In this document: piece after piece, positions 16,545-25,950 of the stretch
Numbering within the stretch: the first letter of the stretch is position 1
Layout of the letters: each line of letters starts with the position of its first letter
NCBI GenBank assembly: GCA_900551915.1
Contig: URXT01000010.1
Location: 1 to 61,358, forward strand
Length of the DNA: 61,358 nucleotides
Direction: 5' to 3'
Origin: an uncultured bacterium
GTDB lineage: Bacteria; Cyanobacteriota; Vampirovibrionia; Gastranaerophilales; Gastranaerophilaceae
Made by a program: the position numbers and the translations under genes
Notes under the pieces: generated by a model
What the model was told of the DNA's origin: nothing
Databases searched by the model: none
What the model saw: only the letters and a program-made list of their open reading frames with translations

Positions 16545-16606
16545 TAAAACATACTAACATATAAAGTTAAAAAGAGATAAAAAATAACAAAAATTAAAAA
16601 AGGGAC

Positions 16607-16634
16607 TTTACAAAAAAAAATCAGCATGTAAAAT
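16607..16634 (+). promoter_or_regulatory. promoter of tRNA-Ala
   Basis: TTTACA at 16607-16612 and TAAAAT at 16629-16634 are separated by 16 bp, with the predicted start about 27 nt before the tRNA. Confidence 0.55.
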
Positions 16635-16667
16635 AAATATTGTGACAAGTAAATAAATAGAACTCGT

Positions 16668-16743
16668 GGGGGTTTAGCTCAGCTGGTAGAGCACCTGCTT
16701 TGCACGCAGGGGGTCAGGAGTTCGAATCTCCTAACCTCCACCA
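16668..16743 (+). tRNA. tRNA-Ala (anticodon UGC)
   Basis: The acceptor strand GGGGGTT pairs with AACCTCC (one G-U pair). The D arm AGCTCAGCTGGTAGAGC, anticodon stem CCTGC/GCAGG with loop TTTGCAC (anticodon TGC) and T arm AGGAG-TTCGAAT-CTCCT are all complete. The CCA end is encoded at 16741-16743. A terminator follows at 16771. Confidence 0.97.
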
Positions 16744-16770
16744 TTTCAAACAAATAGAACTATTAGAAAC

Positions 16771-16793
16771 AGAGCCTTTAGGGCTCTTTTTTA
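16771..16793 (+). terminator. terminator of tRNA-Ala
   Basis: AGAGCC and GGCTCT form a 6-bp stem around TTTAG, followed by six T residues. Confidence 0.85.
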
Positions 16794-16969
16794 GTATTTC
16801 AAGACATTCATTTTTCTGTGCTTTTGTAGTTTCAACGAATTTGTCAAATCCATATTCAGCAATCCCTTGTTTTGTAACCCTAATCAGTTTTTCGAGAGTT
16901 GCAAACGGTTCTGCAAAAGTCATTTTGCCCATTTTGTCTTTAACGGTAACAGATGCATAACTTTAAAAA

Positions 16970-19051
16970 TTAAATTTTATGCTTCTTGTTAAAGTACAAT
17001 ATCGGCCTGCCGAAACTTATGCGCTTGATTGTCAAAATGTTTTCGGAAATAAGTTCTTCAATAACTGCTTCAACTTCTTTTTGAGAGCGGCCGGTTACGG
17101 CTCCGTAATATCGCGACGCTAATATTTTGTCGTTATAACCGTTTTCCTTAATCGACTTGCTGCCTGTAAGAACTTTGCTGAGACCGCTTTTGCCGTAAAG
17201 TCCGTCAAATTCTTTTACAAAATCAGCTGCAAGTTCTTTTATCAAGCCGTCGCTGCACCATCTTTTGTTTTGCGAAACCTCCTGCACCATTGGCTCGTCA
17301 GGCAAAATAATTTCCGGTGATTCTTCAAGAGTTTCATAAAACCGCGCAACTTTTTCATCTGTCAAAACCTTGTCCGGCTCAAAAGATTTCAGATACAATC
17401 CTTCAAGCGACTTAACCCTGCTCATTGCAACATAAACCTGGCCGCGCTCAAAAATCCTTCTGCAATCAACAACAAGTTTGTCCAAAGTCATTCCCTGCGA
17501 CTTGTGAATTGTTATTCCGTAAGCAAGTTTCAGCGGATACTGATGCCTTACCGCAAGAACTGCATCGTTGTAATAATATTCAAACTCATGCAGAGGAATG
17601 TTTGCATTCACGCCGTTGTCAAAGGTTATGTTGATAGAGTTTTCGTTAAAGCTTTCTACCGTTCCGCACGAGCCGTTAATCAAACCTTTGTCAAAATCAA
17701 GGTTGACAAGAAGCATTACTTTGCAGCCGGTTTTGAGCGAAATTTGATTGTCTGCACGGCAGCTTTTGTTGAAAATCTCAAGAATCATTGCTTCGCGTTC
17801 GGTAAAATCTTCATAAACTAAATCTTTACCTCTGTAAACTCCGTCTTTAGCGAGGAATTGTCTTACAGGCTTGTTAATTGAGCCGAATTTAAGAGAATTG
17901 TAATTGTTTGCTTCTTCGTTTGTCGAAAAAATGTGGAGAATATTTGACTCTGATGTGTCTGATGAAATATTTCGCGTCGAAAGCAGTTTGATATCTTCTT
18001 GAGTTAACCTGTTGACGCGCATGTCAGAGAGCGCTTTGATGAACTTTTCTTCATTTTGGCGGTAATTCTTTGTAAGAATTACGTTTTTTAAATTCAAATC
18101 CTGCCACAAATCTGTTTCAAAGCAGTAATTTTTTTCAACATCATTTTCTTTTTCGACCGGCGGAAGCTGGTAAAAATCGCCGATGAAAATTACCTGAATG
18201 CCGCCAAAAGGTTCATTATTTTCTCTTATAAGTTTCAAAACCTCGTTAACGTATTCAAAAGTTTCAACATTCAGCATGGAAATTTCGTCAATCGCAAGCA
18301 TTTTGCAATTTTTAATCTGGCGATACTGCGACGGACGTGTTTTAATCTTTTCAACTGCTGCCTGAATTGTGTTTCTGCAAAGCCCGACGCCTGCCCAGGA
18401 ATGAAGCGTCTGGCCTTTAACATTCACGGCCGCGATTCCTGTTGTGCTTGTGATTGTCAGTTTTTTCTTGTATTTTTCTTTTAATTTCCTCAAAATATAA
18501 CTTTTTCCGGTGCCGGCATGGCCTGTTACAAATACGTTGTCGCCATTTCTCAGGAAGTTGATAATTTTTTTAAGTTTTTTGTCATCGTCCGGCTGTGTTT
18601 TAAAATATCTCGCGGCATTTTCAGGAATTGTGTAAACCGGAACAGAACTGTTTTTTTCAGCAGCCGGCAAGGTTTCTTTTTCGCATTCAATTTCGTCTGC
18701 GAATTCATTTTCAAAATCAATCTGGTCGAAGTTTGCAATTTTGTAAATGCAGATGTCTTTTTTGGCGTTTATGCGGGTAAAAGTTATGAAATTTTGTCCG
18801 TCTTTGAGCGGGCGGGTCAAATTCTTTTCGGAAATCCATTTTGTTGAAGAAAATCCGCAAATCCGTTTGAAAGCTTCAAGAATGCACTGGCTGATTGTGT
18901 GAAATTTTTGACCTTCAAGATTTGTATGCGGAATTTCTATCTTCTGACAAAGCTCGTTTGCGGTTTCCAGCAGCAAAGAATAATCAACCTTTGTTGAAGT
19001 CAAATAATCAATAATTTCTTGCGGTTGTGAAAAGTTCAAATCTTTGTTCAT
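16970..19051 (-). CDS. PIF1-like superfamily 1 helicase
   Basis: A 693-residue protein. Residues 1-130 are an N-terminal region I do not recognise. The helicase core has Walker A GHAGTGKSYIL near residue 175, motif Ia TTGIAAVNVKGQTLHSWAG, Walker B LAIDEISML near residue 255, GDFYQLPPV, then LTKNYRQ, and a UvrD-like C-terminal motif YGITIHKSQGMTLDK followed by YVAMSRVKSLEGLYLKS. This set is diagnostic of PIF1/RecD-type 5'-3' helicases. The last 110 residues look like a winged-helix tail (AVTGRSQKEVEAVIEELI). It lies 63 bp downstream of the EndoQ-UvrD gene on the same strand, suggesting a repair operon. Confidence 0.88.
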   Translation of the reverse strand: MNKDLNFSQPQEIIDYLTSTKVDYSLLLETANELCQKIEIPHTNLEGQKFHTISQCILEAFKRICGFSSTKWISEKNLTRPLKDGQNFITFTRINAKKDICIYKIANFDQIDFENEFADEIECEKETLPAAEKNSSVPVYTIPENAARYFKTQPDDDKKLKKIINFLRNGDNVFVTGHAGTGKSYILRKLKEKYKKKLTITSTTGIAAVNVKGQTLHSWAGVGLCRNTIQAAVEKIKTRPSQYRQIKNCKMLAIDEISMLNVETFEYVNEVLKLIRENNEPFGGIQVIFIGDFYQLPPVEKENDVEKNYCFETDLWQDLNLKNVILTKNYRQNEEKFIKALSDMRVNRLTQEDIKLLSTRNISSDTSESNILHIFSTNEEANNYNSLKFGSINKPVRQFLAKDGVYRGKDLVYEDFTEREAMILEIFNKSCRADNQISLKTGCKVMLLVNLDFDKGLINGSCGTVESFNENSINITFDNGVNANIPLHEFEYYYNDAVLAVRHQYPLKLAYGITIHKSQGMTLDKLVVDCRRIFERGQVYVAMSRVKSLEGLYLKSFEPDKVLTDEKVARFYETLEESPEIILPDEPMVQEVSQNKRWCSDGLIKELAADFVKEFDGLYGKSGLSKVLTGSKSIKENGYNDKILASRYYGAVTGRSQKEVEAVIEELISENILTIKRISFGRPILYFNKKHKI

Positions 19052-19114
19052 ACCAATTTCATTTCTTTCATTAGGCGTATTTTGATTTTTCAGATTTTTG
19101 AAGGAAACGGCTGT

Positions 19115-22018
19115 TTAAAATAAACTTAATTGTTCCGAGTTGTCTTTTTCGCGGAAGGTTTTTTCAAATTTGCTTAACTTCAAAAGGTCTTCTTTAATTT
19201 TTACCAAAAACGGTGAAATTTCAAGGTTTTTCAAACTGCCGAGCCAGAACCTTTTTTGTGCATGACTCAAGAACAACCGCTCTTTTGCTCTTGTCATTCC
19301 GACATACAAAAGCCGGCGTTCTTCTTCGATTTCTTGAGGTTCTTTTGCTCGGTAAAGCGGAAGAATTTCATTTTCAAGTCCGGCAAGAAAAACGCATTTG
19401 AACTCAAGCCCTTTTGACGCGTGAAGTGTCATAAGTCTTATTCTGTCAGCGCGTTCGTCAAGCGTATCGGCTTCTGTCAAAACCGAAACTTCATGAAGAA
19501 AATCGCTTTTGTCAGTGAAATTGTTGGACAAATCAATCAGATATTTCAAAATATTTTCATCAATTTTGTCCTTAAAATCTTCGGAAAGTTCTGCAAACTG
19601 TTCGTTCACAGGTTTAGAACGGTCAATGCTTTTAAGGAGATTTCTGATTGGTTTTTGTTCGCAAAGCAAGTCGTTTGAAAGCTTTACAAACGGCATGCCT
19701 GTTCTCTTAAGCGCCTCAAGGATTGGCGGAAGCTGCGTGGAGGTGCGGTAAAGGATTGCGAAATCCGAAAACGAATAATTGCATTCTTCGCCATCTGACC
19801 TTTCGGAATCGATTGAGAAAAAGCTGTGGCCGCCGATTAACTTTTCGATTGTGCTTGCAATAAATTCTGCTTCTGCCTTGTCTGTCGGCGCTGTGTGAAT
19901 TGTGATTTTTTCATGCGGTTTGTCGAAAACCGAAACTATGTTAAAACAGTTTATCATCTGGTTTGAGGCGTCAACAATGCTGTTTGTAGAGCGGTAATTG
20001 TTTTTAAGATTGATTATCTGCGTGTTTGGATAATCCTTTTTGAAATTGCTGAAGAATTTCGAGTCTCCGCCGCGGAAGCCGTAAATTGCCTGGTTCGGGT
20101 CGCCGATTACAAAAATATTCCCATTCGACGGCACAAGAAGACGAATTAATTTGTACTGATTTTCGTCAATATCCTGATATTCGTCCACCGAAACATATTG
20201 AAAACGTTCTTTGTATTTGTCCAAAATTTCAGGATTTTCTTCAAGAAGTTTCACAGTAATCAGAATCAAATCATCAAACGAAAGCGCGTTATTGAGAAGT
20301 TCTTCCTCTTCGCAAAGCGCCCTTTCCTGCTCGGACATGACTGTGAAATCCTCACTCAAGCCGGCTTTTTCAAAGTTTTCTTTCAAAATCGAAAAGCAAA
20401 GCGAGTGGAAGGTGTGAATATTAATCTTGGCTGACTGCCCGCCTAAAAGCTTTTCTAGCCTTTCTCTCATCTCTGCGGACGCGCGGCGGGTGAAAGTTAT
20501 TGCAAGAAAGTTTTCGGGCAGAAGATTTTGGTTTTTAATCATGTGTGCAATGCGTCTTGTTAAAACCGTTGTTTTGCCTGACCCGGGGCCGGCTGTGATT
20601 AAAACATGACTGCTTTCATTCTCAACAGCGTTTTGCTGAAATTCGTCAAGTTCATAGCTTGAAGGTTTTTTCTCTTGAGCCGTGGTTTGCTGTAAAATTT
20701 GTGCCGCTGGAGTGAAGTTTGAAATTTGCGGCTTTTTAGGTGCAGCTTGCGGAATATCAATATTAAGTTTCAGGTTTATAAAATTTTTTTTTACGAGTTC
20801 GTCTTCTTCAAAAAGCCTGATAACTCCGTATTCGCCGTCATAACCGGCATGTTTTATGACTTTTCCTTCACGCAGGCGCGAAACCCCTTCGCCAAGAAGC
20901 GTGGAGGCTTTTGAGATTTCATCTGTCGGAATGTCCTGCAGGATTGAAAGTTCGGAGCCGAATTTGTTTATAAGTCTTTCGTATTCATAAACAACAGATT
21001 TGCTTGCGGGGCCGACATTCATAATTTCGGAAAGGATTTCCTGCAAAGGCACGAGGCTGAAAACATTTCCGGCAGTCGGGGGCGGTGTAACTTCGCCAAA
21101 GCGGTCGGAAAGTTCATTAACCCTGTAAAGCACGCCGATTGTCATTGGTTTGCCGCAAACAGGACAAATCCCGTTGAGTTTTTTGGTTTCTTCCGGCGTC
21201 AGGCAAACCCCGCATTTGCGATGGCCGTCTTCGTGATATTTGCCTTCTTCCGGGAAAAATTCCACGGTGCCGCAATATCCGTCGCCTGTTTTTAAGGCAT
21301 TCATAATCGAATAATAATCAGGCTCTGTTGTGAAAACAGTCGCTTCGCGTGCGAGTTTTGAGGGCGAATGCGCGTCGGAATTTGAGACAAGTCTGAACTT
21401 GTCCAGTTTTGAAACATGCCAGTTCATCTCGGGGTCTGATGAAAGCCCGGTTTCAACTGCAAAAATATGTTCTGATAAATCGCCGTAACAGTCTTCGATT
21501 GAGTCAAAACCTGATTTTGAACCGAGAACAGAAAACCATGGTGTCCAAATGTGTGCGGGGATTATGTAACCGTCTTCTCCGGATTCGAGAACAGTTTCTA
21601 AAAGGTTGCGCGAGTCCAATCCCAAAATCGGGCGTCCGTCGGATTTTATGTTTCCGATTGCGTCAAGTTTTTGGCGGAAATTCTGCGCGGTTTCAAGGTT
21701 CGGCATGAAAACAACGTGATGAACTTTGCGTGTTTTATCCCATTTTTTATAAATTGTTGAAATTTCAACTGTCAAAATAAATTTTACGGAAGCCCCGATT
21801 TGCTTTTCGATTTCGGGTTTCAGTCTGAAGGTTCCGTTGCCTGAAGGGACGAGTTTATCCTGAATTTCCGCAAACCACGCCGGATGTGTAAAGTCTCCGG
21901 TTCCAATCAGACTCAAACCTTTTTTCTTTGCCCAGATTGCGAGTTCTTCCAAATTGCAGCTTTTGCTTGTGGCGCGTGAATATTTGGAATGGATGTGCAA
22001 ATCGGTGTAATATAACAT
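19115..22018 (-). CDS. endonuclease Q-like PHP nuclease fused to UvrD/Rep helicase
   Basis: A 967-residue fusion. Residues 1 to about 400 match endonuclease Q: the PHP motif YTDLHIHSKYSRA, GTGDFTHP, NSDAHSPSKLAREAT and a zinc finger CGVC...CPVC near residues 274-293. EndoQ cuts DNA 5' to deaminated bases and abasic sites. Residues about 455-950 form a complete UvrD-type helicase: GPGSGKTTVLTRR, VDEYQDIDENQY, GDPNQAIYGFRGGD, LMTLHASKGLEFK and LLYVGMTRAKERLFL. The C-terminus NSEQLSLF resembles a sliding-clamp binding motif (QLSLF). Fusion would couple incision and unwinding in deamination repair. The PIF1-like gene follows. Confidence 0.88.
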   Translation of the reverse strand: MLYYTDLHIHSKYSRATSKSCNLEELAIWAKKKGLSLIGTGDFTHPAWFAEIQDKLVPSGNGTFRLKPEIEKQIGASVKFILTVEISTIYKKWDKTRKVHHVVFMPNLETAQNFRQKLDAIGNIKSDGRPILGLDSRNLLETVLESGEDGYIIPAHIWTPWFSVLGSKSGFDSIEDCYGDLSEHIFAVETGLSSDPEMNWHVSKLDKFRLVSNSDAHSPSKLAREATVFTTEPDYYSIMNALKTGDGYCGTVEFFPEEGKYHEDGHRKCGVCLTPEETKKLNGICPVCGKPMTIGVLYRVNELSDRFGEVTPPPTAGNVFSLVPLQEILSEIMNVGPASKSVVYEYERLINKFGSELSILQDIPTDEISKASTLLGEGVSRLREGKVIKHAGYDGEYGVIRLFEEDELVKKNFINLKLNIDIPQAAPKKPQISNFTPAAQILQQTTAQEKKPSSYELDEFQQNAVENESSHVLITAGPGSGKTTVLTRRIAHMIKNQNLLPENFLAITFTRRASAEMRERLEKLLGGQSAKINIHTFHSLCFSILKENFEKAGLSEDFTVMSEQERALCEEEELLNNALSFDDLILITVKLLEENPEILDKYKERFQYVSVDEYQDIDENQYKLIRLLVPSNGNIFVIGDPNQAIYGFRGGDSKFFSNFKKDYPNTQIINLKNNYRSTNSIVDASNQMINCFNIVSVFDKPHEKITIHTAPTDKAEAEFIASTIEKLIGGHSFFSIDSERSDGEECNYSFSDFAILYRTSTQLPPILEALKRTGMPFVKLSNDLLCEQKPIRNLLKSIDRSKPVNEQFAELSEDFKDKIDENILKYLIDLSNNFTDKSDFLHEVSVLTEADTLDERADRIRLMTLHASKGLEFKCVFLAGLENEILPLYRAKEPQEIEEERRLLYVGMTRAKERLFLSHAQKRFWLGSLKNLEISPFLVKIKEDLLKLSKFEKTFREKDNSEQLSLF

Positions 22019-22118
22019 ATAAATGCCCCTTTCAACGTTTTTATTCTATCAGAAATTTAACTCTTGTACAAGTAATATTTGTAAAAGTGGATTTTTGCCA
22101 GACCCCGCCCCTGATTTT

Positions 22119-22236
22119 CTAGCGTTCGGAGGCCTCACGCAGAAAATCTTCCCCTCACCACTTCGCTGCGCTGCGGGAAGCAGGGTCGCTAGACTCGTAC
22201 CTTGTCTGCTCCCTTTGCTCCGCAAGGGGAGGGGAA
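22119..22236 (-). repeat. Rep3 structured repeat, copy 1
   Basis: On the minus strand, the block running from GAGCAAAGGGAGCAGACAAG through ACGAGTCTAGCGACC to CTTCCCG corresponds base by base at most positions to 44582-44627 (plus strand). CTTCCC and GGGGAAG form a stem. It lies in the gap 22019-22406 between the EndoQ-UvrD gene and pgi, which also holds a Rep1 arm at 22289-22318. No gene is seen in this gap. Confidence 0.6.
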
Positions 22237-22288
22237 AATAGTTTCATAAGTTCTGTTATTGTAATATTTTTACTAATATCTAATATGT

Positions 22289-22318
22289 AACGGACTTTTC
22301 ACTTTTCACTTCTCACCC
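22289..22318 (+). repeat. Rep1 single arm
   Basis: GGACTTTTCACTTTTCACTT followed by CTCACCC, preceded by GTAACG, matches the right arm of the Rep1 elements at 4883 and 12355. No inverted partner is close by, so this is a solo arm. Confidence 0.6.
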
Positions 22319-22406
22319 AAAATTTACAACCTCCTTCACCTATTCTCTTATTCGTGATAAAGTATTAATGCAAAGTTATTTTTATTTAACAAAAGGAGAG
22401 TGTAAA

Positions 22407-23717
22407 ATGACTCAAGTCTGTACTTGTAAATTAGGATTATCAACCGATTTTATGGGGTTTGATTTTTCAAAATATGAAAGCAATGTTTCAAAATTCGTGT
22501 CTGAATTTTCGAAAAGAGCAAACCAGAAAGGCCAGTTTTTAAACTGGGTAAACCTTCCGCAGGAACAAATTAAAAGAGTTGATGAAATTTATTCTTTGGC
22601 AGAAAAATTAAAAAACCAGACCGGTTGCAAAAAGTTGAGCGTTCTCGGCATAGGCGGCTCAAAACATACTGTTGAACACATGTTGTGTATTAACGCGCTT
22701 AATGTTTGCCATGATGTTGTTGAATTTTATTCTGATGTTGATTCTGCAAGTTTCGAAAGATTTATTTACAGACTCGGCGGCGACGTAACTTCTTCAAACT
22801 ACATGGTTGCGTCAAAATCAGGTTCAACTTTCGAAACAAAAGACGGATTTTTGAGAATTCAGGAAAGACTTATCGAGGCTTACAAATCACAAGGCCAATC
22901 GCAGGAAGAAGCTGAAAAATCAGCTGCAAAACACTTCATCGCAGTAACAGACGCCAATAAAGAAAAAAGCGAACTTAGAAGAACTTCAAACGAAAACGGC
23001 TGGCTTGGCGATTTGTACATCCATGACGACGTTGGCGGAAGATTTTCTGCTTTTGACGACCATGCTTTGTTCACTCTTGCTTATGCGGGCATGAAAAAAG
23101 ACGATATGGTTAAAATGCTTGAGGCTGCTCAAGAAATTTCAACAAAATCATTGCGTGATAAAATTGACTGCAACAAAGCTTTAAAAGAAGGTATTTTCTG
23201 GGCTGACGCTAAGATGAACGGCATTGAAGCTTCAGTTCATCAATATATGGGTGCAATTTTTGAAAACACCGTTTACTGGCACGCTCAAATGCAGAATGAA
23301 TCTGTAAAAGACACATTAAAACAGGTTGCAAAGGTTCCTGACGCAATGCACCACAGCGCAGAAGCTCATTTCAACCCTGCAAACAAACTTGTTTTCGCTT
23401 TGACGGTTCCTTGCGACCACGGTGAATGCAGAGAAAACGCAGAAAGCTATATTGACGCTTTGAGCAAGTCTTATGACGTTTCAGGTGCATTTTTCCTTGA
23501 AACCGTTGAAACTGCAGGCATGGGCTTAACTCCTCAAGCTGCAGGTGCAATGACTCAATTGAGAGCATTTGCAACAGTTTATCAGGAAATCGTTGAAAAA
23601 ATTACAAAAGGAATTGAATTCCCCGAAGTTCTTGACAGCGTTCTTCAGCCGCATGTTGAATTCTACAAAAAGAATTTGAAGGGCGGAGTTGTGGTTCCAG
23701 GAAGAATTTCAAAGTAA
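22407..23717 (+). CDS. pgi: glucose-6-phosphate isomerase
   Basis: A 436-residue enzyme that interconverts glucose-6-phosphate and fructose-6-phosphate in glycolysis. ATG 22407 (MTQVCTCKLGLS) is chosen because AAAGGAGAG lies 7 nt upstream; an in-frame ATG 39 nt earlier has no ribosome site. Family landmarks are GIGGSKHTVEHM near residue 81, SKSGSTFETKDGFLR near residue 124, a DDVGGRFSAF segment and HNLV-equivalent histidine/glutamate positions in the later half (HQYMGAIFENT). It is of the short bacterial PGI type. A strong terminator follows. It supplies hexose phosphate for the CDP-glucose pathway at 32.5-35.3 kb. Confidence 0.9.
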   Translation: MTQVCTCKLGLSTDFMGFDFSKYESNVSKFVSEFSKRANQKGQFLNWVNLPQEQIKRVDEIYSLAEKLKNQTGCKKLSVLGIGGSKHTVEHMLCINALNVCHDVVEFYSDVDSASFERFIYRLGGDVTSSNYMVASKSGSTFETKDGFLRIQERLIEAYKSQGQSQEEAEKSAAKHFIAVTDANKEKSELRRTSNENGWLGDLYIHDDVGGRFSAFDDHALFTLAYAGMKKDDMVKMLEAAQEISTKSLRDKIDCNKALKEGIFWADAKMNGIEASVHQYMGAIFENTVYWHAQMQNESVKDTLKQVAKVPDAMHHSAEAHFNPANKLVFALTVPCDHGECRENAESYIDALSKSYDVSGAFFLETVETAGMGLTPQAAGAMTQLRAFATVYQEIVEKITKGIEFPEVLDSVLQPHVEFYKKNLKGGVVVPGRISK

Positions 23718-23741
23718 TTTTTTATTATTGAATATTTAACA

Positions 23742-23777
23742 AAAACAGCTGTCTGGAAATTCAGGCGGCTGTTTTTC
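23742..23777 (+). terminator. terminator of pgi
   Basis: AAAACAGCTGTCTG (23742-23755) pairs with CAGGCGGCTGTTTT (23762-23775), a 14-bp stem with two G-U pairs around GAAATT, ending in a T-run. Confidence 0.88.
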
Positions 23778-23823
23778 AGTTTCAACAAACTTTTTAGCAG
23801 GCCGCAAAACTTTTTGAAAAATA

Positions 23824-23832
23824 TGTTATAAT
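23824..23832 (+). promoter_or_regulatory. extended -10 promoter of the DUF2971 gene
   Basis: TGTTATAAT is a perfect TGN-extended -10 box 40 bp before the start codon. No clear -35 hexamer is seen. Confidence 0.5.
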
Positions 23833-23871
23833 ATAAATGTAAGTTTTTGCATTTTTGTTTCGGAGCAGATT

Positions 23872-24789
23872 ATGATTGATTATGACGGTTTACTGAAAAA
23901 GATTCCCAAGGTAAAAAAAATTCTTGACGACGGCTCAAACTCCAATCTCTATCATTACACCAAGCCCGAAAAGCTTTTGAATATTCTGGAATCCGAAACC
24001 ATAAGATTTTCCAATGCGCTTTATCTTAACGACAAAGAAGAAGTCACGTATTCCTATAAATTAATCGGTTCGCTTATTGATGAAATGCCGGGGCTTAATT
24101 CGGAGCTTTTCAGCAGGATAAAAGAGCATTTTCACAGGAAATATAAAAATATAATCTCCGGAAACGATACTTACAGCAGCCGTTATGAGTATTATACAAT
24201 ATCGTTTTCAACTGACAGCGACAATTTGACTTTGTGGAATAATTATTCAAAAGGCCAGAGTTATACGGGTTATAATATCGGGTTTTGCAAAAAAGATTTG
24301 ATTGCAGATATGCAAAAACAAGGTTTCCATTCGGTTTACGGAAACATAATCTACAACCGCGAAACACAGATTACAATACTCAAGCTGATTTTCGAAAAAT
24401 GGAACAGGCAGTTTGATAAAATTGCATCCGGCAGGAAAACTCAAAGAAATATCGAAAAGCAGCAGAATATCATGTTTGAATTAATTGATATTTTAAGCGT
24501 TGTGAGTTTGTTTTTCAAAAATCCTTATTTCAAAGACGAAAAAGAGTACAGGATTATTTTCATAAGCCATTTTAGTATGAGCGCTTACAAGCAGACGAAA
24601 ATTTTCGAGAAAAACGGTCTTTTTATTCCATATATTGAATACAAGTTTATGAAGCGGACAGTAAGTTCAATCAACATCGGCCCGACATTGGAGGAGAACA
24701 TTTTCTACACAAGCACCTGCCGCATGCTTGCGAATTTCGGGTATGACAAAAAGACCGTCAACCGCTCGAAAATTCCGTTGAGGTATTAG
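23872..24789 (+). CDS. DUF2971 family protein
   Basis: A 305-residue soluble protein. The family pattern is seen: LYHYTKPEKLLNILESETI near residue 26, FSNALYLNDKEEV near residue 45, YTISFSTDSDNLTLWNNYS near residue 105, a GYNIGF segment, and KDEKEYRIIF in the C-terminal third. DUF2971 proteins have no established biochemical role to my knowledge; they are often found in accessory regions and some occur beside phage-defence genes. It stands alone between pgi and the glycan operon, with its own promoter. CGGAG lies 6 nt before the start. Confidence 0.8.
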   Translation: MIDYDGLLKKIPKVKKILDDGSNSNLYHYTKPEKLLNILESETIRFSNALYLNDKEEVTYSYKLIGSLIDEMPGLNSELFSRIKEHFHRKYKNIISGNDTYSSRYEYYTISFSTDSDNLTLWNNYSKGQSYTGYNIGFCKKDLIADMQKQGFHSVYGNIIYNRETQITILKLIFEKWNRQFDKIASGRKTQRNIEKQQNIMFELIDILSVVSLFFKNPYFKDEKEYRIIFISHFSMSAYKQTKIFEKNGLFIPYIEYKFMKRTVSSINIGPTLEENIFYTSTCRMLANFGYDKKTVNRSKIPLRY

Positions 24790-24867
24790 ATACTCATTGA
24801 TATAAAATAAAAACAACAGAAGTATTAATTCCTGTCGCTTTTATCTTTTATGTCATAGTTGCAGTTA

Positions 24868-25938
24868 TTAAATAAATTCTTTTGCACAATTGAGTTTTTC
24901 TTTATAAAGTTTCTTTTTTTCAAAATATTTGTCTCTGGTTTTTCCAAATACAAAGTTGCAAAGCAATTTATATTGCCAATATTTGAATTTGTTTTGTTTA
25001 TAGTTTACAATATTTTTTACCATTTCGGCGGATATTTGTGTTTCTTTTAATCTGTAATCTATATATTTCGCTATAAAAGCTTCATAATAAGGGGTTAATT
25101 TTGCATAAGTCCAAAATATATCATCCCATAATAAGTTATGATTTATACTGACTTTATTCTGAAATGTATTAAATTCTTTGCAGGTTCTTATATCAAAACA
25201 CTCCCATGGTTTTGGAGTTCCACAAAAATGAATAACAATAGGATTCTGTAAAGCCTCTTCTTCAAGACCTTCTTGCTGGTAGTAGCCTCGTTGGGCTAGA
25301 AGTGGACAACAGTTATATTTTGCAGGCAGTTCCAATATGTAATCTTTAAATACCATATTCATAACATTTTGATCAGGCCACATGTAGTAATATTTCGAAT
25401 ACCATTTCATTCCTTCTAATAACTTCTGTTCAATATTGTCCAATCGCCATTTTTCTAAATTTATCAGCATAAGACCTGTATTAAATCGTCTATCTGGAAA
25501 CTTTTCTTTGTGCTTTATTGTATATTCATATTGGAGTTTTACGCCAGGATCTACAACGGCTGCAATATAATTATTTTTTAAATCTAGTGAATATAATTCA
25601 GCAAGGCTTGATGTAATAATCATATCTGCATCAAGAAATAAAATCTTATCTAAATCTGGTTTTAAAGATGAGATTCTTATCCTATAATTTGACGCCATAT
25701 TAACACCGGCTTTAATATCCTTAAAATCTTTATCGTGAACGGTTATCCATTCTATGTCAAAATTTTTGATTGATTTTAAACTTTCTATTTTTCTTTTATT
25801 TTCCGGAGTTATATCAGAACCTAAAATATAAAAAATAAATTCATCAGCCAAATTGGAATTTTTTAAAATGGATGCCATTGATACAGACAAAAAATGTGTA
25901 AATTCGTCACTTACAGTATATGCTATATGTAATTTCAT
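24868..25938 (-). CDS. glycosyltransferase family 8, last gene of glycan operon
   Basis: A 356-residue GT-A-fold transferase. The N-terminal MKLHIAYTVSDEFTHFLSVS opens the Rossmann-like domain. The metal-binding DXD is DAD in KILFLDADMI near residue 98, a FNTGLMLINLEKW segment marks the acceptor region near residue 153, and HFCGTPKPWE is the late GT8 motif near residue 237. The tail after residue 315, with YWQYKLLCNFVFGKTR, is shared with the next gene and with the shifted frames of the two upstream GT8 genes. It is the most distal gene of the operon and likely adds a hexose to a surface glycan. Confidence 0.88.
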   Translation of the reverse strand: MKLHIAYTVSDEFTHFLSVSMASILKNSNLADEFIFYILGSDITPENKRKIESLKSIKNFDIEWITVHDKDFKDIKAGVNMASNYRIRISSLKPDLDKILFLDADMIITSSLAELYSLDLKNNYIAAVVDPGVKLQYEYTIKHKEKFPDRRFNTGLMLINLEKWRLDNIEQKLLEGMKWYSKYYYMWPDQNVMNMVFKDYILELPAKYNCCPLLAQRGYYQQEGLEEEALQNPIVIHFCGTPKPWECFDIRTCKEFNTFQNKVSINHNLLWDDIFWTYAKLTPYYEAFIAKYIDYRLKETQISAEMVKNIVNYKQNKFKYWQYKLLCNFVFGKTRDKYFEKKKLYKEKLNCAKEFI

Positions 25939-25950
25939 TAATCTCTCCTA

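Noticed and set aside
16714..16932. 72-codon minus-strand frame (MGKMTFAEPFATLEKL) running into tRNA-Ala
   Set aside because: Its last third is the antisense of the tRNA and its terminator, and there is no ribosome site. The first 50 codons look somewhat gene-like, so a small gene fragment cannot be excluded, but it is not supported as a gene.
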